Part shown: piece after piece, positions 34,262 through 47,089 of the stretch
How the letters are laid out: every line of letters starts with the position of its first letter
Position numbering within the stretch: position 1 is the first letter of the stretch
Source of the DNA: Allium sativum
Taxonomy: Eukaryota; Streptophyta; Magnoliopsida; Asparagales; Amaryllidaceae
Reading direction: 5' to 3'
DNA length: 64,000 bases
NCBI GenBank assembly: GCA_030737875.1
Contig: CM060922.1
Location: forward strand, 231,426,335 to 231,490,334
The notes under the pieces: model-generated
Told to the model about the DNA's origin: nothing
Seen by the model: the letters and a program-made list of their open reading frames with translations, nothing else
The model's database searches: none
Program-made: the position numbers and the translations under genes

Positions 34262-35857
34262 ATATTACTTCTGTTAGATTGAAACACGTCAAATGGCAAA
34301 TCTAAATTAAACTGACTGTGACTAAAGTGTTTCATGGGTCATGGATGCATTCTAATTTAACTTCCATCTTATTACAAATATACCCGCATGCTCCCAGCTA
34401 ACAACCCAGAAAATATAATGGTACTTCAACAGATTAGATCCTCTTCATCTTTTTGACAAGTCAGTAATGTTTTATATTACGGTGTACTTGATGTTCCAAC
34501 TTTTATAAACCAAAGGATGATGTTCCGGCTTTTATATTATAATGTAATTTTATATTTGTCACTTTATTAATGAGTAACTGATATGCGCTTAAAAATTTGT
34601 TAGTGGATTTTTTTTTTACAGAATATCAATGGAAAAAATGTAGCGGAAGAACTAGTGATTCCACGTGGTAATACGCCATAGGTGGTCATTGAGTTTAGTT
34701 TTTTCATTCTTTTAGCATGGCAAATATAAAATAAAGAATTTAGTTATTGTGTTATAACATCCATAAACTTGAATGTTTCATTGCTAAATAGAAGGTGGCC
34801 ATGATAAAACTCATTTCCATACCCGAAATCCCAAATGGGTAAGCTTCAGTTTCAAATTTGATGTGCATGACCCAATCCTGAATACGTTCAAAAAAGAAAT
34901 TCATTTCTATAAATTCATAACATTAGTTTATCTTTTGTTTATGTATGCAAGATAAAACATTCAAGCATCGCTTATACATTTATATGTGCAGATCAAAAGT
35001 GATTTTGTTCAAGAAATCAGTTTTTTTACAAGGAACACTTAAAAAATCTGTAAATTTAGACTACTGGTGTTATTTTATGCCATGAACATCTTCCCATATC
35101 GCATCAAATACAACACTGATAATTAGAAATATTTCAAAATACATGTTTTTTTATATTATACGTGCCTCTGTGTGCTCACATACGGTCTTGTGTGAGTGAT
35201 TTTCTAGTATAACAATTTATATGTTAATTAAAATAAGCGTGATCAAGTTAATCGTAATTATGCAATAGAGTTTAATTGCACAGCTCATTTTAACAAAATA
35301 TTGCATGAGACTTTTTTACATGTCATTTTTCTTCAATGATTTAATGGTATAGCAGGATATTATTATAATACGACGTAATTTCTTACAGCACATTTGGTGT
35401 GGAATTATGAAGACTTTTGTCTCAAATGCGTGTGGAGCAAGCTTGTACTGATTCAGTTTTCTCTATATTTTCTAATCTTGGGCTACAGGTTTGTTTCTCG
35501 TTGCTGATCTTATATTAGAAATATTATCGTCTCATTATTATATTTAATATAAGGTTATGTTAACGCACTCTATTTACTTTAGTATTTCAAATACAGTAAG
35601 AAATAGCATAGATGGAGTATTTAACTGACATAAACCACTAATATAGTGGGAAAAAAAGTATTTGTGTTTGGAGATCTATCAAACGCCTTACTTTAATATT
35701 TCTGTTGAGGTGCAAAAATTTCGAAATAAATGAATATTAGAGTTGATATTTCACATACCATATTCCTATTTGACTTATTAAATTTGATTTTGAAATATGA
35801 TTAATATACGTAGTGCAAGTCATGAAAATAGAAATATCTTCAAGTAAATTTTACATA

Positions 35858-35869
35858 CATATATATACA

Positions 35870-35905
<36 letters not shown>

Positions 35906-35912
35906 TATATTA
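35858..35912. repeat. CATA/TA microsatellite
   Basis: ATACATACATAC... repeats grading into TA repeats within the CACTA element. Confidence 0.85.
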
Positions 35913-37952
35913 CATTGAAAAGTTCATACTATTTCGTTAATTTATGCTGTTTTAGTTCATTTTGTTCTAGTAGCATAGGTCAGCAAGAATTAGTAATTCA
36001 TGCCATGTTAAATATTGAACGATAACTCATGATGTTTTGTATTATCTCTAAATTGAGTTTATTTTACATCAAAGCTTAAATTAAAAAGATTTCTGTTTTT
36101 CATTTTTTGAGCATTGAGAATTAGTAACTCAATTCTGCTTTTCTATTTTTATATTCTTGCAGTTTTGTTTGTGGGCGTGAATAAATATCTTTACAAATTT
36201 GAGACGGGTAGAAATCATTGAAGTATTGGTGATGCAGGGTGCTATCTGAACCTTCTAAATAGAATTGGAATCTCGTTAGATATCCATTTAAATCCCTGCT
36301 ATTATGTATTATATGTTTACATAATTGATGGAAGCTCATGTCAGTTGCATGCCCCACCCCATGCGTTTACACCACTGTGCAGGCTGCTAGGATCTAATCT
36401 GTTGGCTTCAAAAGCTTAAACCCAGTAAGATTTGATATTTTAAAACTGATTTCATTTCTTTTTTTTTCAGAACTATGAAAATCTGTTTGTTGATGTATTC
36501 TTGAAACTCTCATTTTCCAAAATAGGAATGAAATGAAAAACCAGAAGCTTTATTTGTTGATGTATTCTTTGCAGTTTTGTTTCACCTGTTAGAAGAAGAG
36601 ACAAGACTACATTAAAATGGATTGATATAAGGTATTTTTGATAAGTTTTACTTCAGTTTTTTTAATAGTTTAAATACCATACAAATTTCATATTAGTTCA
36701 TTCATTACTACACATGATTTTAAACAATTTCTCAAATATCTAAAGGCAGTATGCGTATTATTTATTAGTTCATTCATTTTTACAATTAAATATGTAAATT
36801 GATTCATTATATCTAAGATTAGTTATTCGATTTCATTACTAAATTAGTACACATTCTTTTGCGGCATACTTTTGATTATTCTGTAACAAGGTTTTCACTA
36901 GTATTGCTGATAAATGTTTACATGTTCCAATGTTACAACTTGTAATGCGAACATATTGACAGTTTCGAAGACGCCGTGTTAGGGCTGCATTCAGGAGCTT
37001 GGATATTCGGTTTACTTATACATACACCTATACTTCGATGAACACCAATACACATTTTAACGTTCCAAATCTCATGTTAATCAGTTCATGACCATGAGCG
37101 TTGTGGATGTTTGGAGACTATAATAGAAATATCATAGTTATTATATTAGCAACAAAACTGTTGTATATGCATTAGGAGACCTACTGCATTCCTGCTTCCA
37201 ATAAAAAGTTTGAAATATGATCAAATATGATAAACCACAGCAGAGGTTCAGTGCGACTTTGATAGTTTTTTTTATATACAACAAAAATAGTAAGTTCTTT
37301 CTTATATATACAACATAGTACTATAATATATGTATTCATTATTGTTTAGAAATAATAAGTTTTATCATTATTTATAATAATGTGTTTTCTTTTTGTTTGG
37401 GTCTTTCTAGAGTATCTAAATTGGAACTATTACTTTGAAGAATTATTAGTCTGGTTCCGAGATGTGCAGTACAATTTCCTATTTCTTTTAGTACAACACC
37501 ACATTGTGATAGTCCGCTGTTACATGTTTACCTTAATTTTACTGTCTTTCAAACTTATATGCGATGAATAATGTTGCAGGTGCAAGAAGTCATGGAAGGA
37601 GGAAAGGTGTGCACAGAAGATATGTAAATGAAAGAACATTGAAACCATCGAAGAAGTTGGTAGCGTACACATGTATTAGGGACTTAGACTTGCAGTTTGT
37701 ACTTCCCATAAATGCCATTGGACAAAGCATCAATATAAACTTTAATGTATGGAGTGAGAACTGTTTTGTTTGTAATAAATCCAACGTTAATTGTATGATA
37801 TAATATTGGAACTATTCGATAGACAGATGGATGATTTGTGAATGCATAAACATAAAAATATATAGATTTTTTTATTTTTTTTGTGTATTTCAAGTTCGTA
37901 AATTCAAAAAAGCTTGCACGTGACGTTTTTTAATATTAATTACATCTGCGTG

Positions 37953-37987
<35 letters not shown>

Positions 37988-38427
37988 AGGGGAATAGCGA
38001 CAGATTGCCGGCAAAAGTTTTTTAAATAAAAATTATTTGTCGTAAATCCATTGCTATCTTGCAAGGGTTTACCGACGAATAATTATAAATAATAATTTTT
38101 AAAAAAAATATTTTTCCGTCGCTAAAATGTCAGTAAATAAATTAAAATTAAATTAATAAATAAAATTATATTTTTATTATATAAATAGTAAAATGACGAA
38201 AAACAGTCGGAAAACTCATGCTATATTCCGTCGCTAAATCTGACGCAATTACCATCATGGTTTTTACCGACCACCATGTTATGCAGGCAATCCGTCGCTA
38301 AAGCCGATATCGCGACGGATTAGCAGCGGATTCTGTTGCTGCTAAATGCTGTTTTTCTTGTAGTGTTTGGGTTGGATGTATGGTGTATATAGTCAACTCT
38401 GATGTTGTGGATTTGCAGGCCATTACA

Positions 38428-39554
38428 ATTGGTATTAGAGCTTAGGTTGAGCGAATACCTAGGCTTGTTGGAATGTGCTCATTAGAGATAGGGTCAGTAG
38501 CACCCTAGAATGAGTTGAGTGTATATATATATATGAGACATCGTATTTGTTAGTTGATATAAAAATTGTTTTATATTGTGTTGGCCAGTCTGTTGAGTGG
38601 TTTATGAATTCTGATCAAATCGTGGGACGCCACGACATCGATAAGATTTTGTAAATACTTGAATAGAAGATTGAACACGATATTGTTTAATTTGGTAAAT
38701 GAAATAATTTTACTCAAAATTCTACTTGGATAGAAAAGGAATAATTTTCTGAAATTAATACATTACACGGATGTCTTGATTTGTTATTTTTATAATCAAA
38801 CGAGATTATAAGAATTGAAATGGTTATATATAACCAAATTAAATTTGTATATGAATGAAATATACAAATGAAATGAATTAGAATTAAATTCAAACCAGAA
38901 TTTGGAATTTAAAATCCTGGGAAGTTGGAAAATATTTTTGAAGTATATTAGAAAAATATAGCTTAGTTTTGCAAGGGGTTTGAATCAAAATCATATTTGA
39001 GTGGATTTTGAAAGTGATAAAGCACTGAACTCACTTCAGTGGCCGGAAAATAATTCTGATGATGGTCGCGACATCATCAGTGTTCATTTTCGAGTTTCTA
39101 AGTGATGGATTGTTACCTTAGAAAAATTCTTGATGGAAAGTTGTTTGAAAAGAAAAAAGTTGATTTGGAAAATTCAAATATTTTGAATTTGAGATAGATA
39201 TTAATATATGTATTATTTCAAAGGAGATTTGAAATAAGAACCCAGGAATTTGAATGTTTGAAATTAAAATTTAACTTGAGTAAGTTGAATGGACCAAGGT
39301 GAATAAATTGATCAGAATCAATTTAAATAAAAATCGGAATACATATGAATGGAATATGAATTGAATGTGAATAACTCGATTGTAAATCATTCAGATTAAT
39401 GGATTAAAATGGATAAATTGAATTAGAATAAAATTTATAGAAAATATAAAATGTCGATTATCAACATAAGTAAGATTTTGAAAAGTTAATGGGTTTGTAG
39501 CACTTTTTCTACCTTAGCGATTTCGAGGACGAAATTATTTTAAGTGGGAAAGAA
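38428..39554 (+). other. Interior of the LARD-like element: primer-binding site, non-coding DNA, pol remnant, polypurine tract
   Basis: Starts ATTGGTATTAGAGCTTAGG, a slightly changed initiator-tRNA-Met site. About 1.1 kb of AT-rich sequence without genes follows. It ends with sequence translating to LSDFEDEIILSGKEC (39510-39554), the usual C-terminal tail of plant gypsy polyproteins, overlapping the purine-rich AAGTGGGAAAGAATG before LTR 2. This tail shows the element derives from a complete gypsy element by deletion of gag-pol. Confidence 0.8.
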
Positions 39555-42500
39555 TGTAATGACCTGGATATTTCGTCTGTTAAATTTGAATATTTGATAC
39601 GGTTTTAAATATTAATTTGATAAATTAAATGAATAGTTAGATTAAGTTATCAATTCTAAATAATCAATTTTGATTTAATATTAAATATATTAAATTATCA
39701 AAATACAAAAATGAATTTAGTTGAATTCAAAATTTAATTTGATTTAAATACAGTTCAAATAATTTATAGGAAATTTTATTTGAATTTATAACGATAATAA
39801 TATTAATTTATTATCGAGAAAACTGAATTGTCTGAAATTAATTTATATTGATTTAAATTAATATCTTCCACAGATGATCGAATTTGACTTCTTGACCTAT
39901 CCCAGTGTGTCCGAAGTAGGGGTGTTACCCTAGAAATGCTAGTCACTGTGCTTAAAAAGGAGTTCGGAAATCACAGTGTATTTTTATTTAAAGGACACCG
40001 GATCTAAAATAATTAAACAAAATAAATTTCTTTGTTTTGTGGAGATGAACCAGACAACAAGGAGGAAAAACATATGGCAAAATTTAAGAAAACACTTGTT
40101 CTTCTTGACTCCACAAATAATTGGCCTTGCTGTTCATCTCCATACCACCAGAGAAAACCAATTCATGGCCTCCTTCCTATCCATCCATTTACTCAATAAA
40201 TCACACGCATTCCCCCTTTTTATTTTATCTCTTCAGATTGAAGCCTCAAAACATAAACAGAAAATTAAAATGGCTGCGCTTCACCCTAAATCAAAAACCA
40301 CGGCTTCAATTCAAAAATCAATCGAGCCCCTTTCAATTCGAAACCGCGAGGCCGAGTTCGTGTCAGGAGGAAGGTGCACATCAGGTACGACATGATTTGG
40401 GGATGATCGTTTTCATCCCAGCGAGCTAAGGCCCGCGTTCGAAGTTGAAGCTCGCGAGGTCAGGGGATGGTAGAAGGGTGCGATTAGACGAGGAGTAGGG
40501 TACTGCGAAGGCTTCTCGGGTGCGACGCTGAAGTTCGACTAGAGTTTCAATGAATTATTGGAGGCTGCGTTGTCTTCTAGGGAGGAAGTCCAGATCTTTG
40601 TTTTGGGGGTTCTCTGACTTGAGGGAAGACTGATTTGGTATGAGCTCTCATGGAGCTGCAAGATTGGTTCGATGCAAATAAACTGATGAAGATACTGTTG
40701 TGAAGCAGTGCGAATTTGAGTTGGAATCCATGGTTTTTGGGTGTGAACGAAGGCAGGTAGCAGTGCGTAACGATGAGGGGATTAAGGTATATTTCGTTTT
40801 TAAATTTAAATATAAAATGGTATATATATAATTGGTAATTTGATTAAATGTATAGAATTAGTTTATATAATTGGTTTATAAAAAAGAGAATTAGTTGGTA
40901 AGTAAAATAAATGTGTAGACTTATCAAATTAAGGTATTAACTAAAAGTAATTAGTTATAATCGGTAATGAACAAAATTAAAATATATTTTACTCTCGTAA
41001 ACTTGTAATATGTATAACATGTTCATACGTTCTTAGGTTCAAGTGAAACCAGTTATGTTGGATTCGGATTGGTAAAAGCTTCACAGTGGAATTTATTCCA
41101 AGTGATTTGGAGCTAATAAGAGTTTTCGGTTAAATTAAACTTATGTTTAATCTAATTGAAATAAATCGCTACTTCAACAAATTAAACCCTGGTGAGTAAA
41201 TCTCACTCACCTTAATTAGAATTATTTTTATGTCGTTAAAAATAATTGTTGTTGCCTATTTGAATGCTGTTTGGTTGATTTAAGTTTATTAGTTATTTAG
41301 GGTTGACTATTATATATATATTGGGTTGATGATTGGTTGGATTCCCGCAGTATCATTAGCGGATGCCCACGGTACCATTAGCGGATGATTTCCCTATGCG
41401 CCCCACAAATATATTAGTGGATGACCTTCATACCGCGATATCCTGCCTCGAAGCAGGATGGTATTATTTATGTGCTAACGTCTGTGGATTCAGGAAAACA
41501 GGTTGGACGGATCCAACTGGATCCCTCAAAATATATTATCTGTTTGTTTATTTGTTTGCATATATACTGTCATATATGATGTGTTAGAAAAATAAATGGT
41601 TGTTTGGATTTTTAAATATCACTGGGCTTAAATGTTAATATTTAAAAATATCATGAAAAGGAGTAATTGAGATTTAAAAGGAAAATTCTATTTTTCTAAA
41701 ATAGAATGTTAATTTTGAATCGAATAAAAATATTAACTTGTTTTGAATATATAAAACAAGTAATAAATAATTTATAAACGATGTTTATAAATTAAATAAT
41801 GTAGAGAATTGAAATGAATTTATAACGGTGTTTATAAATGAAGTGGAGAAATTATCATTTGATAATTTGAATATTTAAATTCAAATGTGAATTTAAAAAT
41901 AGAAATGGGAAATCGATTTAAAGAAATAAACGATGGAATTTTATTCTGATGTTCAGAATATAAATTAAACGAAAATAAGTCGATAAGGATTTATGATTTG
42001 AATTCGATTAATTCGAATTTATTTGAATATAAGAGGAATTGAAGTAGAATTTGAATTCAGAGGAATTAAAAAAGAATATTTGAAATTCAAATAGAAGTTG
42101 AATAAGAGTAATTTAAAAAGTAAAATTAAATATGGTATTTGAATTCAAAGAGAAATTAAATATGGAATTTGAATTCAAGAGAATTTAATTTAAATGGAAT
42201 TTAAACCATAGGGTTTGAATTTAGTATTCAAATGGAATTTAAACCATAGGATTTGAATATAGTATTCAAATGGAATTTAAACCATAGGATTTTAATATAG
42301 AATTCAAATGGAATTTAAACCATAGGATTTGCATATAGTATTCAATTGGAATTTGAATAATGGATTTGAAATGGAATTTGAATAAAGGATTTAAAATGAG
42401 AATTTGAATATGAGAAATTCAAATAGAGTTAAAAATGAGAATTTGAAATAAGAGAAATTCAAATAGAGTTAAAAATGAGAATTTGAATTAAGAGAAATTC

Positions 42501-45500
42501 AAATAGTGTTTGAATGGAATTTGAATATATAGGATTCAAACAGAGTTAAAATAGGATTCGAATAAAGGAAATTCAAATATAGAACTTGATCATAGGAATA
42601 TAAAATAAGGTATTTGAATTCAAGAGAATTTAATTCAAATGGAATTTAAACTAGGGAATTTGAATAGAAAATTCAAATAGGATTTAAACTATGGGATCTG
42701 AATCGAAAAAACAAATGGAATTTAAAATATATATCAGAATGGAGTTGAATTCATTTTAAAAAAGTTAAAAGTTTTTTATATATAATTAAAACGAACTCAC
42801 CGCGGCGCGGTAGTTCATAAATTGGCGACTCGAACTTCAATAGAATATACATGACTCAAATTAAGTCGGAATTCTTTGAAACAAGAACCGTCAGGACCAG
42901 TTAGATAATAGTTTTCTAATAGAAGAGAAAAATCCGGATTTCGTCAAATAGATTTTAAGATATGTAAAAATCAAATTTCTAAATGTGCAGCGCCAGAAAC
43001 CATTAAAAACCGTAATGGTTTATATATATAAGTAAAAGGATTTATAAGTAAATGAAATCCGAATGGCCATGAGAAAAATCTAGACTTGAGTTAGAAAATA
43101 AATGTGAATTCAAGTAAAGTAGGTAAAGTGATTTTTGAAACAATAATAATATTTTGATTATTGAATAGAATTAACTAAGTCAAAGAGGAACTAGTTAATC
43201 GAGTTTGAATTAAAGTTGAACTTTGAAAGGTGAAGTGGATTTGTAAATATATATTCGAAATCGAATATAGAACTTAGATTGAGATTAATTTGTTAATAAG
43301 CAAGTTAAAATATATTTGAACGTGTCATGTTCAAATATAAAAGTGAAATAGACTAAAGAGTTAATTAACAAAGTAGTTAACGAATTGAGTTAAAACGATC
43401 AGGTATAGTTGAAATAAATTGAACAGGTATAAACATACAGGAGACAGGTATGAGATAAGAATAATGAAGGTATATAAATAGTGTGCCCGACAAAAAAGTA
43501 TGTATTTAATTCATGTATGAGATTTTATGCGTCGTATCGGCTAGCCGCTTGGCTTTTTCTTTTTCTTTTGGATTAGTGAGGGCCATGGGAGGCTATTTGA
43601 AATATCCCGATGCTCCTGGTACAAAGGAGGTTATAGCGAATTTTTCCGGGAATTTAAGGAGTTAGATTTTTTTTTAGGGAATCTGATATCTAGAATTTTA
43701 TATATCAATATAAATAGAAGTCGATAAGGAAACGAACTTAAAAATAGAATAGTATAATCAAAAAGGAAGTCCAAGAATAAAATCCACTAAGCATAGAAAG
43801 AAAAAGTATATTCGTGTTTAAAAGTGAATAAGTAGTGGTATGGTGTTGATTATTCGAGTAAGTAGTCTTATCTGTTTTGACGTTATAAATGTTATTCAGT
43901 CAAGGTTTGAGAGGTAGTTATACCCCAACTTGATTGATTCCATTATTAACAAATAAATAATAAGATTTCAGGCTCGAAGATCAATGTTGAAAAAGAGTTA
44001 GTTGAATATAGCATTTGGGTTGTCGTAACGATGTTTTACACAACATCCGTTTTAAACCCAAATAAGTGTAAGCTAGGAAATAGAATAATAATATTTCCTA
44101 AGTATAGAAATAAACGAGATGAAAAAAAAAGAGATAAGTAATTGGAATATTTTCCAATTATAAATAGTATATATTTTCTAAAGTTTAGAAAATAAAGGAA
44201 GGCGATATTAGGAAATGTTTTCCAAATAGCGTAAAAGGCCAATACGGTTATTGAAAATTTTTGGTTAACAAATATTAATAAAGAAATAGGAGAAGTGATT
44301 TAATTAATAGAATATTAATTAAGGGCCGAGGGATTGTTTGATATTGGATGAACACTTGTTTTCTTTGATAGTTAGATCATCAACTATCGAAACACTTGTT
44401 TTTCTTTGATAGCTAAATCACCGATTATCAAAGTTTTGACCATTTTAACGCTGTTAATGTCAAGAGACCGGTTGGATTATTATCCAAAGAACCACTCCGT
44501 ATTGACATAAGCGTTGCGAACCAAGTATGCTGAATATACTGAAGACGGAGTAAAGTGCAAATGCTGTTGTATAAGTCCTAGGTAGAGATTGCCTAGGATG
44601 GATGTACTGAATAATGCCTTTGGTTTCGTTCAATCCCAGAACGAACATAAATGGATGAATGTCTGACAAAGTATTTCCAATGATCAAATGGGTTGGTCTG
44701 TATAAATATATATTGTTGCAACGGATTTATTCACTTAGCATAACATCCAGAATATCTGTTCAAACCAATTAATGATTAACGGATCTGATAATGTGGCATT
44801 CAAAGTAATCGTGTTATCAATGAGTGGAAAGTAATCGTAGCCTCTGGCCTCAACAACCGGGAGATGACAAAAATCGGGCAGGCAGCATAGCTATGTGGTT
44901 AGCTCCCATTAGGTTGTATTATCACCTATCTAGAGAATGTTCGTTTGCTTTTTTAATCTATATCAATGCTATCCCTTATTGGGAAACAGTTGGTGATCCC
45001 AACTGTTGGTGATGTACACTCGATACACTCAAGAGAAATGAGTGGTCAGTCATGTGTGGCTGAGTTGCAAGACGTTCTTGTTGAACTCACTGTATTCTCC
45101 TCTAGAGATACACCAGCAGAAGGTGGTTCTATACCTTGTCATAGTTGGAAATCCATTACCCAATAAGCGCCCGCGCTTTGTTTTGTATACTATGTATGTG
45201 GAACGTGAGATGAAAGCATTCTGCTAGATTGATATCTATTGTATTTAGACACTATTGTAATATCAAAAGAGTTTTGACATAAATATCATTTTGGATACTC
45301 ATAAGGGAAAATCCCGTTCCGTATTCACGACGTGGTCTTATGAGATATCGTTTATTGTCTCAAGCTGTTTTAAACTGTTTACTCATACCAGTCCCATGAC
45401 TGGCCCGGAGTTATTTTGTTTTACCTTAACTCTTGGGTGCCCAAATTTGTACGGGCAGTCAAGTAGTTTAGGATTTTACAGATTTATCTAATGGAGCTTG

Positions 45501-45784
45501 GAGCAGGAGGCTTCAGTGTCAGTTATAAAAAAAGTTTTATTTCCCCTGTATTTTAGGTGTTGTACTCTTATGATGACATGTATATGTATACAGAAAATTT
45601 TGTAATTCAAAGGCTGTTATATATATAATATTTTATTCCGCTGCGATGTGAGAGTTTGTGTTGTTATTTCTGTTCTTCTTCTACCTTTTTCTTCTAAAAA
45701 AATGAGTCGTATTTTTGTGATATTTGGGTTGGATGTATGGTATATATAGTCAACTCTGACGTTATGGATTTGCGGGCCATTACA
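39555..45784 (+). repeat. Giant LTR 2 (6230 bp)
   Basis: Uninterrupted counterpart of LTR 1, beginning TGTAATGACCTGG and ending GGGCCATTACA. It documents the empty site of the CACTA insertion and carries the short form of the TA microsatellite. Confidence 0.93.
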
Positions 45785-46151
45785 GGGACCATCTACAGGA
45801 AATTCGCGCCTCCCTTCGGCCTCAGAAAATTCGTACCTGGTCAAAGATTGAAATTTCGAACCTGTTAGACTCGAAATTTCGAACCTTCCAGGTACGAAAT
45901 TTCGTACCTTCAAGGTGCGAAATTTCGTACCTTCAAGGTGCGAAATTTCGTACCTTGGAGGTTCGAAACTTCGCACCTTGTCAGGTACGAAGAGGGTTTT
46001 GAGGAGGATGTGGTGAGGTTTTGTTGGCGCGACTCCTTTGGTCTTTCTCCTGGATTTCCTATGTTTCGCCCTTGGCCTTGGCTTCACGCGATGAGTTGAG
46101 TCGAGCGTGTCTTGAGTAGTTTTGGTAACCGGGCCAAAAGGTCGGTTAACA
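45785..46151 (-). repeat. 5' LTR of the Tat element, U3 start (right part of the split LTR)
   Basis: GGGAC duplication (45785-45789), then sequence collinear with 12001-12311 of the other LTR, ending GGTTAACA before the GTGAG duplication. It has extra tandem copies of CTTCAAGGTGCGAAATTTCG (about 45905-45960) compared with the 3' LTR, making this LTR about 30 bp longer. Confidence 0.9.
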
Positions 46152-46156
46152 GTGAG

Positions 46157-46925
46157 TGTGTATTTATCTTTACCCGGGGGAAGCTTTAGTATTAACAAAA
46201 ACGAAATGGCAAACTTCAATTCATCGATCTTTATCCTTTTTTGTTATTTTACTTGTTTTCATTGTTTAAAGTTTGGTTTCCTAGTCACATAAAATTCCAC
46301 TTAGGTATGAACTATTATGGACAATAATAAAAATACCGTCGTGTCCAGCGAGGTACCTCGATCCCAAAAATATCATGATATCGGCAGGTTAACTTATACT
46401 GTGAAACCCCAAAATGCTGATATAGGGTGCAAAATACTCCAAATAAAAAGTAGCTTATTTTAATAATTTAAAATTACAGTAAAACTCTAAAAATTAAATT
46501 ATAAATACGACTCAAAGGTCCTGTCCAAATTCAAAACCGATATTTAAATATATTTAAGTAACCGTTATGGCCATTAACGATTATGTCGCTGTTTTTCTGA
46601 ATATTTAATTTGGACATAACTTACAATATATAATCCGAAATTTTGATTTCTCACTTCCATTAGAGAAATATAGTTCAATGGGTTCGAACGTTTCTTGTTT
46701 CGAAGAAATCCGATTTATAACGAATCATGTACACTCAGTTGAAATTCATAACGTTAAATTACGAACTGCCGCGACATTACAGGCTCGTTTTAAATTATAT
46801 TATAAATTATATATATTCAACTTCGTTTTTAATAAATGAAATAAATCCAATTAAATTAAAATTCAATATTTTAATAAAATAAAATATATTAAATATCATG
46901 CCGCTAAAAATACGGGAGGTTACAT
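46157..46925 (-). repeat. Relic LTR related to the giant-LTR family, inverted
   Basis: On the minus strand it begins TGTAACCTCCCGTATTTTTA at 46925 and contains a block (46500-46800) clearly similar to giant LTR 28560-28830: AATTTAAGACGAACTACCGC-type sequence, then TTTCTTGTTTCGAAG, then CAGCGAC. Offsets differ from the giant LTR, so it is a different subfamily. The Tat element inserted at its left edge. Confidence 0.55.
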
Positions 46926-47089
46926 AAAGTTTCTGTTGAAGGTTTGATATCCCTTTCCGATTATCCAGTTAGGACTCTTTTTTATTCTGATGCTTCTCAT
47001 TCTTTAATATCTGATTCTACGGTTGAATCTCAACACCTTGGTACTAGTATTTTTTCTGATCCCCTTATTGTCTCAAACCCCATTGGCGG
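46926..47089 (+). pseudogene. Gypsy protease fragment
   Basis: Translates to SLSDYPVRTLFYSDASHSL, then SIFSDPLIVSNPIGG, collinear with 55257-55420 of gypsy copy B. The catalytic DSGAS is changed to YSDAS, so the fragment is dead. It is cut sharply at 47090 where the palindrome-rich element begins. Confidence 0.8.

Larger units (their letters stand above)
31515..38365. mobile_element. Non-autonomous CACTA (En/Spm-type) DNA transposon, 6.85 kb
   Basis: Starts CACTACAAGAAAAA and ends TTTTTCTTGTAGTG, a perfect 14-bp terminal inverted repeat, flanked by the 3-bp TSD TTT (31512-31514 and 38366-38368). Giant LTR 2 shows the empty site (GATATTTGGGTTGG, about 45719). Subterminal CCGTCGCTAA/TTAGCGAC-type repeats are dense at both ends (31530-31700, 38000-38330). 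No transposase frame (TNPA/TNPD or DUF-type) is visible, so it would need a helper. Confidence 0.93.
25276..38427 (+). repeat. Giant LTR 1 (about 6.3 kb without the nested CACTA)
   Basis: Collinear with LTR 2 throughout. Landmarks: TA microsatellite (27037-27093), 38-bp minisatellite (27969-28120), CCGCGGCGTGG block (28580), TATA candidate (30489-30498), end GGCCATTACA (38427). Contains no coding sequence I trust. Confidence 0.92.
25276..45784 (+). mobile_element. LARD-like retrotransposon derivative with ~6.2-kb LTRs and 1.1-kb interior
   Basis: Two direct repeats, 25276-38427 (with a 6.85-kb CACTA inside) and 39555-45784, both begin TGTAATGACC and end GGCCATTACA. The element is flanked by GGGAC on both sides (25271-25275, 45785-45789), and the uninterrupted target is seen in the other Tat LTR (GAGGACCATCTACAGG near 12000). 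The interior has a primer-binding site next to LTR 1 and a polypurine tract before LTR 2 but no gag or pol. It must have been mobilised by another gypsy element's proteins. The LTRs differ by several percent by eye, so the insertion is not recent. Confidence 0.93.
11560..46151 (-). mobile_element. Ty3/gypsy Tat-lineage retrotransposon, interrupted by a nested 20.5-kb element
   Basis: Direct LTRs at 11560-12311 and 24855-25275 plus 45790-46151. The element is flanked by GTGAG at 11555-11559 and 46152-46156, a 5-bp TSD that fixes both ends. Removing the nested insertion leaves about 14 kb. On the minus strand the order is 5' LTR, primer-binding site, gag, protease, RT, RNase H, archaeal-type RNase H, integrase, a long 3' region holding an antisense gene, polypurine tract and 3' LTR. 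The second RNase H (WKIFVDGSSKDK, AEYEALIAGLRIA) and the extra region after integrase are hallmarks of Tat. All coding parts carry stops or frameshifts, so it is no longer autonomous. Confidence 0.95.

Noticed and set aside
37564..37803. 79-codon frame inside the CACTA element (HGRRKGVHRRYVNERTL...)
   Set aside because: Not similar to TNPA, TNPD or other transposase parts; could be a small exon but there is no support.
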